Below are positions 11,731 to 22,343 of a stretch of DNA of 64,000 nucleotides, one piece after another. The stretch spans positions 5,332,001-5,396,000 of the forward strand of contig CM069869.1 of assembly GCA_036172665.1 (NCBI GenBank), written 5' to 3'. The notes below the pieces were generated by a model. That model did no database searches, was not told the origin of the DNA, and worked only from the letters and a program-made list of their open reading frames with translations. The stretch's first letter is position 1. Every line of letters starts with the position of its first letter. This DNA is from Prosopocoilus inquinatus. Lineage: Eukaryota; Arthropoda; Insecta; Coleoptera; Lucanidae. The translations under genes were made by a program, and so were the position numbers.

Positions 11731-12525
11731 TTACAGTTCTCCTTCCTTCTTTTTTCCTAAAACCTCCCTCACTCTCTCTTGCCGTTTCCTAGGTACACCA
11801 GCCTCCACTTTTGTGGATTCTTCAGTTCAATCGCCCAATGCTGCAGTCAACGGATGTTCTGGTTTCTCCTAGGTCTTCGAAAGGAACTCACAGGTATTCA
11901 AATCAAGCTGCTTCTTTCTCGAGCTGCACCGTGAATTTCTAACCCCCAATAAGAATTGTGGGGTCGCCATAAGTAAGAATGTTCACTTCTATGATGAACG
12001 TGTCTTCACTTTTTCATCAAAATCTGAACGACAGTGTTTGATGTTATTAATTCTTGTGGAGACTACGTCGAAACCCTTGCAGACTTTTGGACTCATTATT
12101 TCTATTATTGAAGATACTTGGAGATGGATCACAGCCTCACCCCCACTTAACTTTTTGGCTTAGGTGATAACATCAAGGGAATTCAACTCAAGCTGGTTCT
12201 TCTTTTCTTGGATTCTTGGATCAAGCCTCTCTACCTACGCCTCCTCTTGCTCTGCGACGTGAATTTTCTACCGATTTTTAAACTATGGAAATTCTTGGGA
12301 TGGCTTTAATATCTAGGTTTCACCTTATTATGAACGGGTCTTCTCTTCCTCTTCATCTAAAGTCGAAGACAAGCGTGTTGGATGTTACTTCTGATGAAAA
12401 GTACGTCGAACAACTTGCAGGACGTGTTTCAATTGCTTGGGGATGGACCTCACCCCCTCAATTGCTTGACGATGGACCTCGCTCTCCACATCACATCATC
12501 TCTTTGGCTAAGGTGGTACGATAGC
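11731..12525. repeat. two diverged ~330-bp copies in tandem
   Basis: Segments beginning near 11886 and near 12178 match in order: attcaaatcaagctg with attcaactcaagctg, then cgtgaatttctaac with cgtgaattttctac, then atgaacgtgtcttc with atgaacgggtcttc, then tacgtcgaa followed by cttgcag. Inside the second copy, caattgcttg plus a gatggacctc segment is itself repeated. The region directly follows the 5' side of the broken RT, so it may be upstream coding or untranslated DNA of that element. No protein motif was seen. Confidence 0.55.
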
Positions 12526-13866
12526 TATAGCATCTAACCGTATTTGTTAGATTTTACTTTGCTCTTCGTCTTCTCACATTTAAGCAGTTCAGAAATCTTT
12601 ATGAACAGAATCGTCAACATCAACTTAATGCAACGAAAAACATACAACCGAAAGCGTTATCTTCTTCTAATCGGCTTTTCAAAAGTCTCTTTCACGCTAA
12701 AATACAGAAGCTCAGACTGAGTGAGTAATAAATCGAAACTTTCGCAGCGTGAAAGAGCGACGTAACACAATTCGCCAACATCCCTCGGACATTGCGACCA
12801 GATGACGCCCGCCTACTTACGAAGAACTTCAGAAATCTGCGCCAGCAGCCTTCGAGGAGTTCTGGAAATTACTTATTCACAGCGGACACGTTTTGAACGT
12901 GATGCATGAAGTTTACGCATGAACTCTCGGGCGCGTTCGCTAACAGTAAAACGACGTAAATTGTTAAAGCCCTTTTGCGCGCGAAGCAAGGAATCGATAC
13001 GGATGGATCCTTGTACGGTGCCCGTTAGCAGATTAGCCCGCCTGAATTTTTCTAATTAATGTTGTTTGCTCGGTGCAAACGGAACGCGTGGAAACATTAA
13101 TTCCTGCGCTAATACACTCGCTTGTTTCGTTACAAAGGATTCGGGGATAAATGAAAATCCGACGTTTATCAACCGAACAAAATACGAATTCCGAATCTGT
13201 TCTGCCTGGCTAATTAAAACAATAAAGAGATGAAAACGATTAGAACTAGATTAAATCAATTGGAATGCAAGCTCACGCAAGTTGTTAATCAGCGAGGGAC
13301 AATAATATTTTCGTTTTAATCTGCTGGGATCAAAGGGTTATCAGAAGAAGAAAGGCATATGACAAGCTTTTTATAGATAGATAGCCTATAATAATTCAAT
13401 ATTAATTATTGTTAGAGTAAACAAGCAATTTTAAGAGAAAGAAATACGGCGGTGTTGAGCCAGGTGGATACAACCTTTCAGTAGGTCTTTGTCCTATCAG
13501 AAAGTAAGTTGTTAAGAAACTGGCCAAACTCCAGGACTATTTGAAACCAGATGGTTTGGAGGGGTACATCATCATTTTCATGGTCATTGGAAAAGAACTC
13601 TGAAAGCTGTAATTTATTGAAACCTATAAAAGCGAATTTCCTTCAAAAAACGAACACTTCAGATGCGACCTCTTATCACCCTGTCCATACATTTACCTTC
13701 TTGTTTTTTAATTGTCGCGAGATTGTATGTGTTCCGTGAAGATTTCCAAAATTTTAAGGACCTGTCTTTTAAAATGATTTTTGAGCTTTCTTTTCAATTA
13801 AATTGTTGTATGAGGTCCTCGTCTGTTAGTCCATCAACTCAATTGTGAAGACATCCATTACAATTT
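12526..13866. other. no supported gene
   Basis: Ordinary mixed-composition DNA. Short open frames only, without motifs. Confidence 0.5.
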
Positions 13867-13935
13867 GGAGAAGAATTGAGGTTGTTATTAAAAGAATAAA
13901 ATTTGGAGAAGAATTGGGGTTGTTATTAAAAAAAA
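13867..13935. repeat. two-copy ~36-bp tandem duplication
   Basis: The segment aatttggagaagaattg plus ggttgttattaaaa occurs twice in succession with one or two differences. Confidence 0.8.
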
Positions 13936-14303
13936 AAGCGCATGAGGATGACATAAAAGCGACAACCAAGATATGCTTAGGTCAGGAAGTGTCTTTTCAA
14001 AAATAAAATTGACTTTGTTTCAGCATTTGTCAAAGAAATATTGGCAGTTCGTAATATTTTGCGATCAGATCTTTTACCATTGCATTTCTTTCCAAAAATG
14101 ACATCTGCAATGACAGGATGAACTTGCATGAACTGGCATTAACCGAATAATATATGTCCTCCCATTTTCCATTTTCTTTTTCTCAAAAAATCAGAATCTG
14201 AAGTTCTACAGGGTGTTCTTTTACTGTGTCTCCCATGCCATTTGCCATGAATTAATTACATTGGTATTAAAGAAAAGTCTTCTGGCAATTTTATTTTTAT
14301 TTA

Positions 14304-14343
14304 CACAACCGGTTTCATCTTAACAAAAAGGCATTTTCAAGCA
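14304..14343 (-). ncRNA. degenerate hammerhead-ribozyme-like motif
   Basis: On the minus strand: a CTTGAAAA core, a weak stem, then GAAACCGGTTGTG with the palindrome AACCGGTT where the short stem III of Penelope-type hammerheads lies. The CUGANGA core is not intact and stem II is poor (gcc...gat), so activity is unlikely. It sits just downstream of the Penelope RT scrap. Confidence 0.4.
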
Positions 14344-14378
14344 TTACCTCAAAATTAATTAAATAGATAATAATATAA

Positions 14379-14534
14379 TTAATAATTATTAGAGTATGAT
14401 GGTTTCCTATATGTTTTATATTTGATTTTGTCACCTAATTTAGAAATTGTTAAATCTAAAAATTTTATTGAATTATTTTCAGTTTCTAAAGTAAATTTTA
14501 TATTACCATAAAGAAAATTAAACTTATCTAATAA
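14379..14534 (-). pseudogene. Penelope-like reverse transcriptase fragment
   Basis: A 52-codon minus-strand open stretch reading FNFLYGNIKFTLETENNSIK, then FLDLTISKLGDKIKYKTYRK and PSYSNN, followed by a stop. The FLDL core and the YRKP(S/T)Y segment are hallmarks of the C-terminal end of the RT domain of Penelope-like elements. The catalytic box and everything upstream are absent, and no GIY-YIG domain follows, so this is a small scrap. The hammerhead-like motif downstream of it on the same strand (14304-14343) supports a Penelope origin. Confidence 0.8.
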
Positions 14535-14572
14535 ATTATAATAATAAATAAATTATTTAGGAATCATCATAA

Positions 14573-17167
14573 ATGGCAACTATTAAACCAATATGCCCTA
14601 AACAAAAAGTTAATAGTTTTCGAGAAAAGTGCATTGGAAGATTTTCACCAAACCGTTTGAGAACTGCTGGCATAGCTAACGACTGGATGGTACGCCGCCT
14701 TGCCTGTGTGAATGACGACCTGATATATAGGTCAGTGTTTTACGATGTCGTAAACGAACATCGGTTTGATTCGTAAGAGGCCTATTAATAGATCACAACA
14801 GTCGAAACATTTTAAACGGGCTCACAAAGCGCCTGGATTAATTAAAACAAGTGCCACTTCGCTCCAAGTAATTACATTTTTAGGTATTTTCAAATTATAA
14901 ACCGACGATTATAATTACTGCACAAAAAATGCGGATGAGATAAATAATGATATCAGCGTCATTCATCGTTTATTTTCGGATATTTTACCCTCACAAGTAA
15001 TAAATTTCCTTTCCATTTCTAATTAAATAGATTAAGATTTCTTTAGTTTAATAAAGAATCTTTAAAGCAACGTAGTAATTTATCTACTGTTTGTACTGTA
15101 CAGTTTACAATCGGCCGCATTACGTAATCATACTAGGAGAGAATAAAATAGCTGTTGAAACTGATATGTGCTCACTACCAATATGACTGACATTAAATTT
15201 ACAATTTCTATTAATTCAATTATGAAATTCGGCTAAGTAAAGCATTTTCATCGCGCTTGCATTGCAAATTCCAAAATTTACAAATTGATTAGTATCTTAA
15301 AGTATTCGCGCATGCATTCGTTAAAGTCGCAGTTTCGCATTTCTTTTGATGCTTCTTATTACTGCAATTTTTTGTGTTTTTACAACGGCGGCCGCTGTAA
15401 CGCGTTTAAGGTGGGACAGTATTACATTAACGTTCTGCAGTTACGAAAAATTTGACAAACGAAGATAGATTTTTGATTCGTAAAAACGCATATTAAAAAC
15501 GCATTTACAAATAATGAAAAAAGAGATATGTTACTCTTGTACGGGGAAGTCCGCGGAAACGCACATTGGGCCCGGGCATTGTAAAAAACGATTTCAGTGA
15601 TTTTTATTACGAAACGCTGGAGAATGAGTTTAAATACGGGACTCTTTTTACGATCGGCGCTGTGTGTGGGCACACCCACTGACTACAGAGGAAGGCGTCA
15701 ATGACCTTGCTGAATGTTTCTCTCTCGCACAGTTCACCAGTTTCAAACAAGTGTAACCTCCGAATTTTTTTGGCTATAATTCGGTAGCCACCCAAAAATA
15801 CGCGCAGAAGGTAGCCTTTTACGTACTTATACTGAGGTTTCTTTATTTGCACACAGTAAAAGAGCACCCTGTATTTTGTTTCAGTATCCCATAGGGCACA
15901 AAAGGATTAAGAGTTCATTTTTGATTTAAAAATAAAGATTTTTTATTGTGAGAATGTTAATTGGGAAAATGTCTTTTGTTCGATAATCCCAACACTTCGA
16001 AAATTCGAAGCAATTATTAGTTCGGATTAAAGAGGTCCTATTGTACTGAAAAAGTCAGAAATGCCTTGTAATTAGGTGTTAGAACAGTAAATTCTATCAT
16101 TTGTACTATTTTTTTTAAGCTTAGTATCAACTTTAGAGTTAAATTGATTAAGAGTCACTACTCTTTTTTTTAATCCAAACATGTTTGTAAATTCATTTGA
16201 ACAACTAAAACGTTTGCTTAAATTTGAGCCATTTACTTACTGTTGCTCCCAAATAAGCTAACTTAGGCATTTTAATCGAGATTACTTGAGTAAGTCGACG
16301 TTAATTTCCACAGTGCCATCCGAACAGAGTATAACGCATGGCCGACTAAATTGTACTTTAACCTTGCCATGTCTTAATCAAAACGAATGCGAGAGCTGAA
16401 TTAAATTGCAACAACCGCAATTACGTTAATCTGCCGTACAACATAATCACATCGACGTCAGTGCGTAATAAATTATTCCGTTTCACGAGACGTTAACGTC
16501 TGAATTAAGCCCTGAAAATGTATGTGTGTGTGAGAAATCGTTCTGCGTGGCGAATCAGAGTTGACAACAAATTCAAACACAACAAGTAACTGCAAACAAA
16601 ATAATTATCCTGCGAGTGCTTAGAAATTAATTAACATCGCTATCGCTATCTCTAAGACTGAATTTATAAATTGAAACACTTTATTATTCTCAGTTGAAAA
16701 TTGTAGATAGTGTAGCCGATAGCAAAATGTAACCCGTGAAATTATTATAAATTATTATAAATTATTATTATTATTATTATTCCGGGACCTACTTGTAAAT
16801 AAAGGAACTCGTAAGACGAGACGACTCTGAACAGAGAATCGCTGAATACGCGGAAATTCGTTTCGTGCGCAAAGATTAGGTACTGGGGCAAAAGCCTTGA
16901 TCTTAACGAATCAGATTAAGATAAAAGTGTTCCTCGCTCTCAAAAGGTACACGTCATAATGTCTTTAAATACTGGAACGCGCATTGCGGACAGGCATTTT
17001 GTAGTGATAAAACATGTAAATCAAAACTCTACCCTATTGTAGTGTCAGGAATCAAGTAAGTAGTTGCAAGTCGGGGATTTCCCAAACGTGATTTAACCGT
17101 TTCGTGCGTTATGGCATTTTAGGTAATAAACTAGCTGTTCACTTCTTAATCTGCCAAATTACCATTA
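14573..17167. other. no supported gene; one ATT microsatellite
   Basis: The only structure I can support is a short (ATT)n array at about 16741-16781. Plus-strand and minus-strand frames near 14573-14776 and 15422-15867 show no motif. Confidence 0.5.
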
Positions 17168-18943
17168 AATATTACCCTCGAACAAAATAGTATTAAATAT
17201 ACTAATCGTACAGAAGTAGCAAACTTATTTGGTGAATATTTCGCTAAACAAATACCTACAAAAATTAACGATCACTTTAAAAATAATACTAACAATAATT
17301 TTACATCTTATAGTAATTCAACTATGTTTTTCATGCCTACATCTGAAAATGAAATAAATAGATTAATATTAAACTTAAAAAACACAATCGGGCCTGACGG
17401 CACATCGGTTCATGTACTAAAAAAATGCAGTTCATGCATTTCTCCCACGTTAAGTGAAATAATTAACTTATCTTTTTCATCAGGTCAATTTCCGAATTTG
17501 TTGAAGCACTCAACAGTAATTCCCATTCACAAGGAACGTAATCCAACTGACATCGAAAACTACAGACCTATATCTTTATGAAATTCATTCTCTAAAATTA
17601 TAGAAAAAGCAGCGTATAACAGAATAACAGATTACTTAAACAAATACAACATACTATCTCCTAACCAATACGGTTTTCGCGTAGGTTATTCTACAGAAAC
17701 TGCCGCCATTGATTTTGTTCAATCCGTACAAAACGCTCTTAATTCTAGGCTTAAAGTGGCTGGTATCTTCTATGATTTAACGAAAGCCTTTGACAGTCTA
17801 AATCTTAACCTAATACTACATAAACTAAATAATTTAGGATTTAGGTACAGCTGGAAAATGGCTTGAATCATATTTATCCAAACGTCAACTCTCTGTAAAA
17901 ATTATTAGAATTAAAATTACTCAAATAGCTTCGATCTTTTTATGGGCGTACCCCAAGGAAGTGTTCTAGGTCCCTTAATCTTCTTACTATTTATAAATAA
18001 ACTACCTAATCATATTACTGAAGGTCAGGTATATATGTTTGCAGACGATTTTGGTTACAGCATCAAATCATTGTATTTTGGAAGAAAAATTAAATATTGT
18101 CACTAATCAATTTAACGAATGGTGTACCAAGAATAAACTGATCATTATTAACTATGAAAAAACAGTCTGCATCGATTTCTATTACAAAATGAGGAACAGT
18201 ACCAATAAATTTAGTTATAAAAAAATTGAAATGAAACAATACAACAGATTCTTAGGACTCATAATTGGCAAACACTTATGTTGGGCCAATCATATTGACG
18301 ACATAGCTTCGAAGTTGAATAGAAGTTATTATTTGATCTTAAACCTAAAAAACACTCCTGACGAAGCTATAAATGTATAGCGAAACGTTGAGTGTGTTCC
18401 CTTCATTTTTCTGTCCGGTTTGAGATTAAAAAAACTTTGTACTTACTAAAAAAGATTGTTGTAACTAAAGATCTTCTAAACATTTGTTTCAGCACAGTCT
18501 ATCCCTACATTAATTACATGATTTGTGTTTGGGGCCAAGCTGTCGATCTAAATAGAATATTCATAATTCAAAAAAAAATTATTAGACTTATATTTAATCT
18601 CTCTCCACGCTCGTCCTGTAAAGAAACTTTTAAAGAAGAAAATATCTTAACTGTCCCTTCAATATACCTGTACAAATTACTTACGTATGTACACGTACAT
18701 TCCAATCAATTCAATAAGGCCGAAAATATTCATGCACACAACACTCGTTATAAAGAATGTCTACGTCCTGAGCATCCGAATACATCTCAATATCAAAAAT
18801 CACCGTCATATGCAGGAATTTATTATTATAATAAACTTTCTAAGGATCTGAGAGAATCGAGAACACCGACCTTGTTTAAATCTAAATTAAAAAAATACCT
18901 AATAAACAGTTGTCTTTATAATATAAAAGAATTCTGCCAATAA
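17168..18943 (+). pseudogene. CR1/Jockey-like reverse transcriptase, 5'-truncated and broken
   Basis: Remains of an ORF2 for target-primed reverse transcription. Coding similarity begins abruptly at about 17168 with no endonuclease. Recognisable RT steps in order: IGPDGTSVHVLKK, VIPIHKE and NYRPISL (stop TGA at 17579-17581), QYGFRVGYSTETAAIDF, FYDLTKAFDSL (palm Asp), a frameshift near 17840, [15 protein letters not shown] near 17945, and FADD near 18040 with a frameshift immediately after it. The thumb and C-terminal part runs 18060-18943, with another shift near 18380-18392. It ends with the HNTRY...SPSYAGIYYYNKL tail typical of these elements. At least three frameshifts and one nonsense codon are visible. 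The clade is CR1/Jockey-like by motif; a finer assignment needs a tree. Confidence 0.88.
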
Positions 18944-19120
18944 TATTTTAATATGTTTGTTTTACATGTTCTTTGTTTGCATGTTATGTAATGACGACAT
19001 AGTTAATACTATGAATTGTGATATATTGTGATATATTTTATATTTTTATATTTTGTCTGACAAAGACTGGAATGGAATGGAAAAAGTCCTAATAAATTAT
19101 TATTATTATTATTATTATAC
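18944..19120 (+). repeat. 3' UTR and (TTA)n tail of the non-LTR element
   Basis: After the last stop comes an AT-rich trailer ending in gacaaagactggaatggaat and aaaaagtcctaataa, then (ATT)n at about 19096-19119. A microsatellite-like 3' tail is usual for several insect non-LTR groups and marks the 3' end. Confidence 0.8.
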
Positions 19121-19889
19121 TTGCAAAAGGCTTTTAGGGCCGAAATCAAACAAAAAAATAGTACAAATCAAACCCCAACTTACAAACAATGTAACAAGTC
19201 GAAATAAAATTCTAAAAAAAAAAAACAAATCCAGAAGGTTTTAAAGTGTAACGGTGCGTGGCATCTAAACGTTCATTGTTTATTTAACGACTTTAAAGTT
19301 CGAAAAGGCAATCTTGGAACATGAAAATTTTATTAAGTCGGGGGTAATTAATTAAATTGCTGTTTATGCTAGCGCTAATGAAAGTTTCCTGCCGCGCTGA
19401 CAACGAATTAAGCTGAGAATCTATTTACCTTTTTTTCACACGTACATAGGCGCCTCCTGCTTTTCAATTTTAATATTTCACGGGGCAATTAACTTCGTTA
19501 CTGTTTAAGAATGTGCCTATTTAGCGCAGCCCTTTTTGAAAATAATTAAATTCGAGGCTAGAATTTAGGGGCACACTTTGCCACTACCCGTACGGACTAA
19601 GGTGAACGTGTTGGCAAGGAGCGAGAATATTCCTGACCTGTGCATACATAAACGCTACTTTTCTGTATGTTCACCGTATATTCCACCACCGTAAACCCTA
19701 TGCTCAAACAGGGACGATAATAGCATCATTAATAATCTGTGCGAGCGTAGCAAGCAATGTTGAAAATTTATTTATCCACTGCAGCAAACCTAACACAAAC
19801 GTATAATGTGATTTCATCTTGGCAAACGGTATGAAGAATATTGGTATGGTACAGAATGTGATTGAAAAAAAAAATTAAATTATTCAAAT
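19121..19889. other. no supported gene
   Basis: Spacer between the non-LTR tail and the copia target duplication. Nothing recognised. Confidence 0.5.
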
Positions 19890-19894
19890 TTCAT

Positions 19895-20074
19895 TGTTAA
19901 TATATGCAATTTAATAACACCTAATTAAATTGGTAACCATACATACGTATGTTGTTGAAAAAAAGAAGTTGAAATAAAAAATATTTCCGTCAGTTTTATA
20001 TTTTGCACTTTAAAGTTAAATTAAACGAATCTGAAGTAATTTGGAGGCTTTACTGCGAACAGAGAATTTGAACA
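19895..20074 (+). repeat. copia 5' LTR
   Basis: Starts TG and ends CA. Matches the downstream copy except at two sites (a cacct/cgcct change and a gttgttg/gttgtta change). It would hold the promoter and polyadenylation signals of the element; I cannot place a specific TATA box with confidence. Confidence 0.95.
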
Positions 20075-20088
20075 GGTTATGGGCCCAG
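20075..20088 (+). promoter_or_regulatory. copia primer binding site
   Basis: The sequence ggttatgggcccag begins directly after the LTR. This is the site used by copia elements, which prime from an internal half of initiator-Met tRNA rather than its 3' end (known for the Drosophila element). Confidence 0.85.
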
Positions 20089-20145
20089 ATTGGAATAAAG
20101 TGCAAGATTAAGAAAACTGGTCTTGTGGGCTTCATAATAAATTGA

Positions 20146-21660
20146 TTGAGCGTGACAGCGGAATTAGAAAAATATCGCATTCCATTGTTTGACGGGACAA
20201 ATTTCAACAACTGGAAATTTCGAATCGAGACATTACTTGATGAATTGGATTTGTTGAATTTTGTGAAGAAGCCATTTACGGAAATGGTGGAAATAGTCGC
20301 AACGGATACAGCTCAGCAAAAGGCCAAAAAGGAAGAAAAGCTGAATAACTTGCGGAAGCTTGATCGTAAGTGCATGTCCCAAATTATTCAAAGAATATCC
20401 GATAGCCATTTGGAATATGCCAAAGACAAAGAGACAGCCTATCATCTTTGGTCTTCTCTTGCGGCTACATTTGAGCGAAAAGGTATGGCAAATCAATTAT
20501 TATTACGCAAAACACTACTGACAATGAAATTTGACATTAAAAATGACACCTTAGGTGATCACTTTTTGAAGTTTAATAAATTAATTCGAGAATTGCGTGC
20601 AACTGGAGCTAATTTGGAGGAAATCGATGTTGTCTGTAACTTGCTATTAACAATGCCTACAGAATTTGAAGTAGTTGTTACGGCTCTTGAAACGTTGTCA
20701 GTAGATCATCTAACACTGAGTTTTGTCAAAAATAGACTGTTGGATGAGGAAATGAAACGTAAGAATTTAGGCGAACAAAATCAGATTAATTTGCAATCTT
20801 CCTCTGTATTTTCTTCGCAAACATCTCATAAAATATCAGGATCCACAAAAGGTGGAAATAAAAACAAATTTCCATTCAAATGTTACAGATGCGGAAAAAA
20901 TGGACATATGCGTTCACAATGTAAAGTTAATTTGACAAAAACTAAGAATGTAGGAAACAGTACAGCTAATGTAGCACCGACAGCAGAAACGACCCCTCAA
21001 AATGTTTGCTTTTCAGCTTTTGTTGGAGAGAGCACGAACACAGATACAATCTGGTTTTTAGATTCTGGTGCAACTGAACATTTGGTCAGCAAGAATGTTC
21101 GACTGGAAAATACAAAAATTTTACAAAATCCGTTAAAAATAAGAGTTGCTAAAACCGGAGTATTTCTGGAAACCAAAATAATGGGAGAAATAAATGTTAC
21201 AAGCATTATTAATGGAAAAACAACATTTATTACAATAAAAGATGTTCTACTAGTACCTGAATTACAGTATAATTTACTCTCAGTTAGGAAATTAGAGATG
21301 AATGGTCTTCGAGTGATTTTTGAAGACGGAAAAGGAATTATTAAAGATGCAAATAAAGTCGTTGCCATAGCACAAAGGAATGACGCACAACTTTATGCTT
21401 TGAAGTTTTTTCAAGAAACGGCTCTACTCAGTTCAAGCATAACAGGCAATGCGGAATTGTGGCATTATAGGTTGGGGCATTTAAACTACGACGGAATCGA
21501 AAGGCTCAAGTCACAAGTTGATGGAATGAGTACAGGTATTGCAAAACAATTGCCAAAAGTATGTACTGATTGCATTGAAGGTAAGCAGACACAATTACCC
21601 TACAAAAGATCACAAATACGTTCGAAAAGACCTCTTGAGCTAACAAAAAATACGTGCTAA
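20146..21660 (+). pseudogene. copia gag, protease and integrase N-terminal domain
   Basis: An open stretch of 504 codons. The Gag region covers roughly residues 1-240. A CCHC zinc knuckle CYRCGKNGHMRSQC is near residues 245-258. The aspartic protease active site DSGATEH is near 306, and the integrase HHCC region is near 437-485 (LWHYRLGHLNYDG, then CTDCIEGKQ). The expected start falls at a TTG at 20146 preceded by a TGA. Since MSVTAELEKYRIPLFDGTNF would be a normal copia N-terminus, I infer an ATG-to-TTG change. The frame stops at 21658-21660 because a short deletion removes the segment that normally follows the KRPLEL motif. Confidence 0.92.
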
Positions 21661-22343
21661 CCTTCATAGATGATTTTACGCATTTTACTTCTACTTTTAC
21701 GTTAAACGATAAAACAGAAGTTTTACGATATTTTAAACTTTTTTCTCAAACTGCTACAGCTCAAATTAATTTAAAAATATCAAGATTTCGATGTGATAAT
21801 GGGCGGGAATATATTTCTAATGAAATAAGGGAATATTTTGAGAACGAAGGAATAAAATTTGAATTTACAATTAGATACACACCGCAGCAAAATGGGGTAG
21901 CTGAGCGCATGAACAGATCTATTCTTGAAAGAGCTCGTTGTATGATTCTAGGCTGCAAGTTGGGAAAGAGTTTCTGGTCGGAAGCTGCCGTAACGGCTAC
22001 ATATCTGATAAATAGAAGTCCAACTTCAGCATTGAATGGAAAGCTACCATGGTATGAACAGAAACCTAATTTGAAGAAACTTCGTGTTTTCGGCTGTGTA
22101 TCGTATCTACTAATCCCCAAGGAACTCAGAAAAAGTAAATTTGATTCGAAGTATAAGTTATGTTATCTTTTAGGATATTGTCCCAATGGATACAAATTTT
22201 GGTGTCCGGGAGAAATGAAAATTCTTTTCGGAAAGAATGTAATTTTTCTGGAGGAAAAATTTAGTAAAGAAGAATTGTCTACAGAAAAATATGCAACAAA
22301 TGATAAACTTCCAGTTTATCATCTGTTGCATATTTTTCTTTGA
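21654..22343 (+). pseudogene. copia integrase core, first catalytic Asp deleted
   Basis: Continues the polyprotein in another frame with FIDDFTHF, RCDNGREY (second catalytic Asp) and TPQQNGVAERMNR (catalytic Glu), followed by the usual FWSEAAVTATYLINR segment. The Asp-bearing HSD..GP motif that precedes this region in copia integrases is missing between 21640 and 21660, so strand transfer should be dead whatever the frame. The open stretch ends at TGA (22341-22343) inside a perfect-looking hairpin. Confidence 0.92.
22283..22341. repeat. short inverted duplication at the frame break
   Basis: The arms gaaaaatatgcaacaaatga and its near-perfect complement tcatctgttgcatatttttc, each extended by a few bases, are separated by about 5 bp. 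The palindrome coincides with the point where the pol frame is lost. This suggests a template switch during reverse transcription or repair. Confidence 0.85.
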
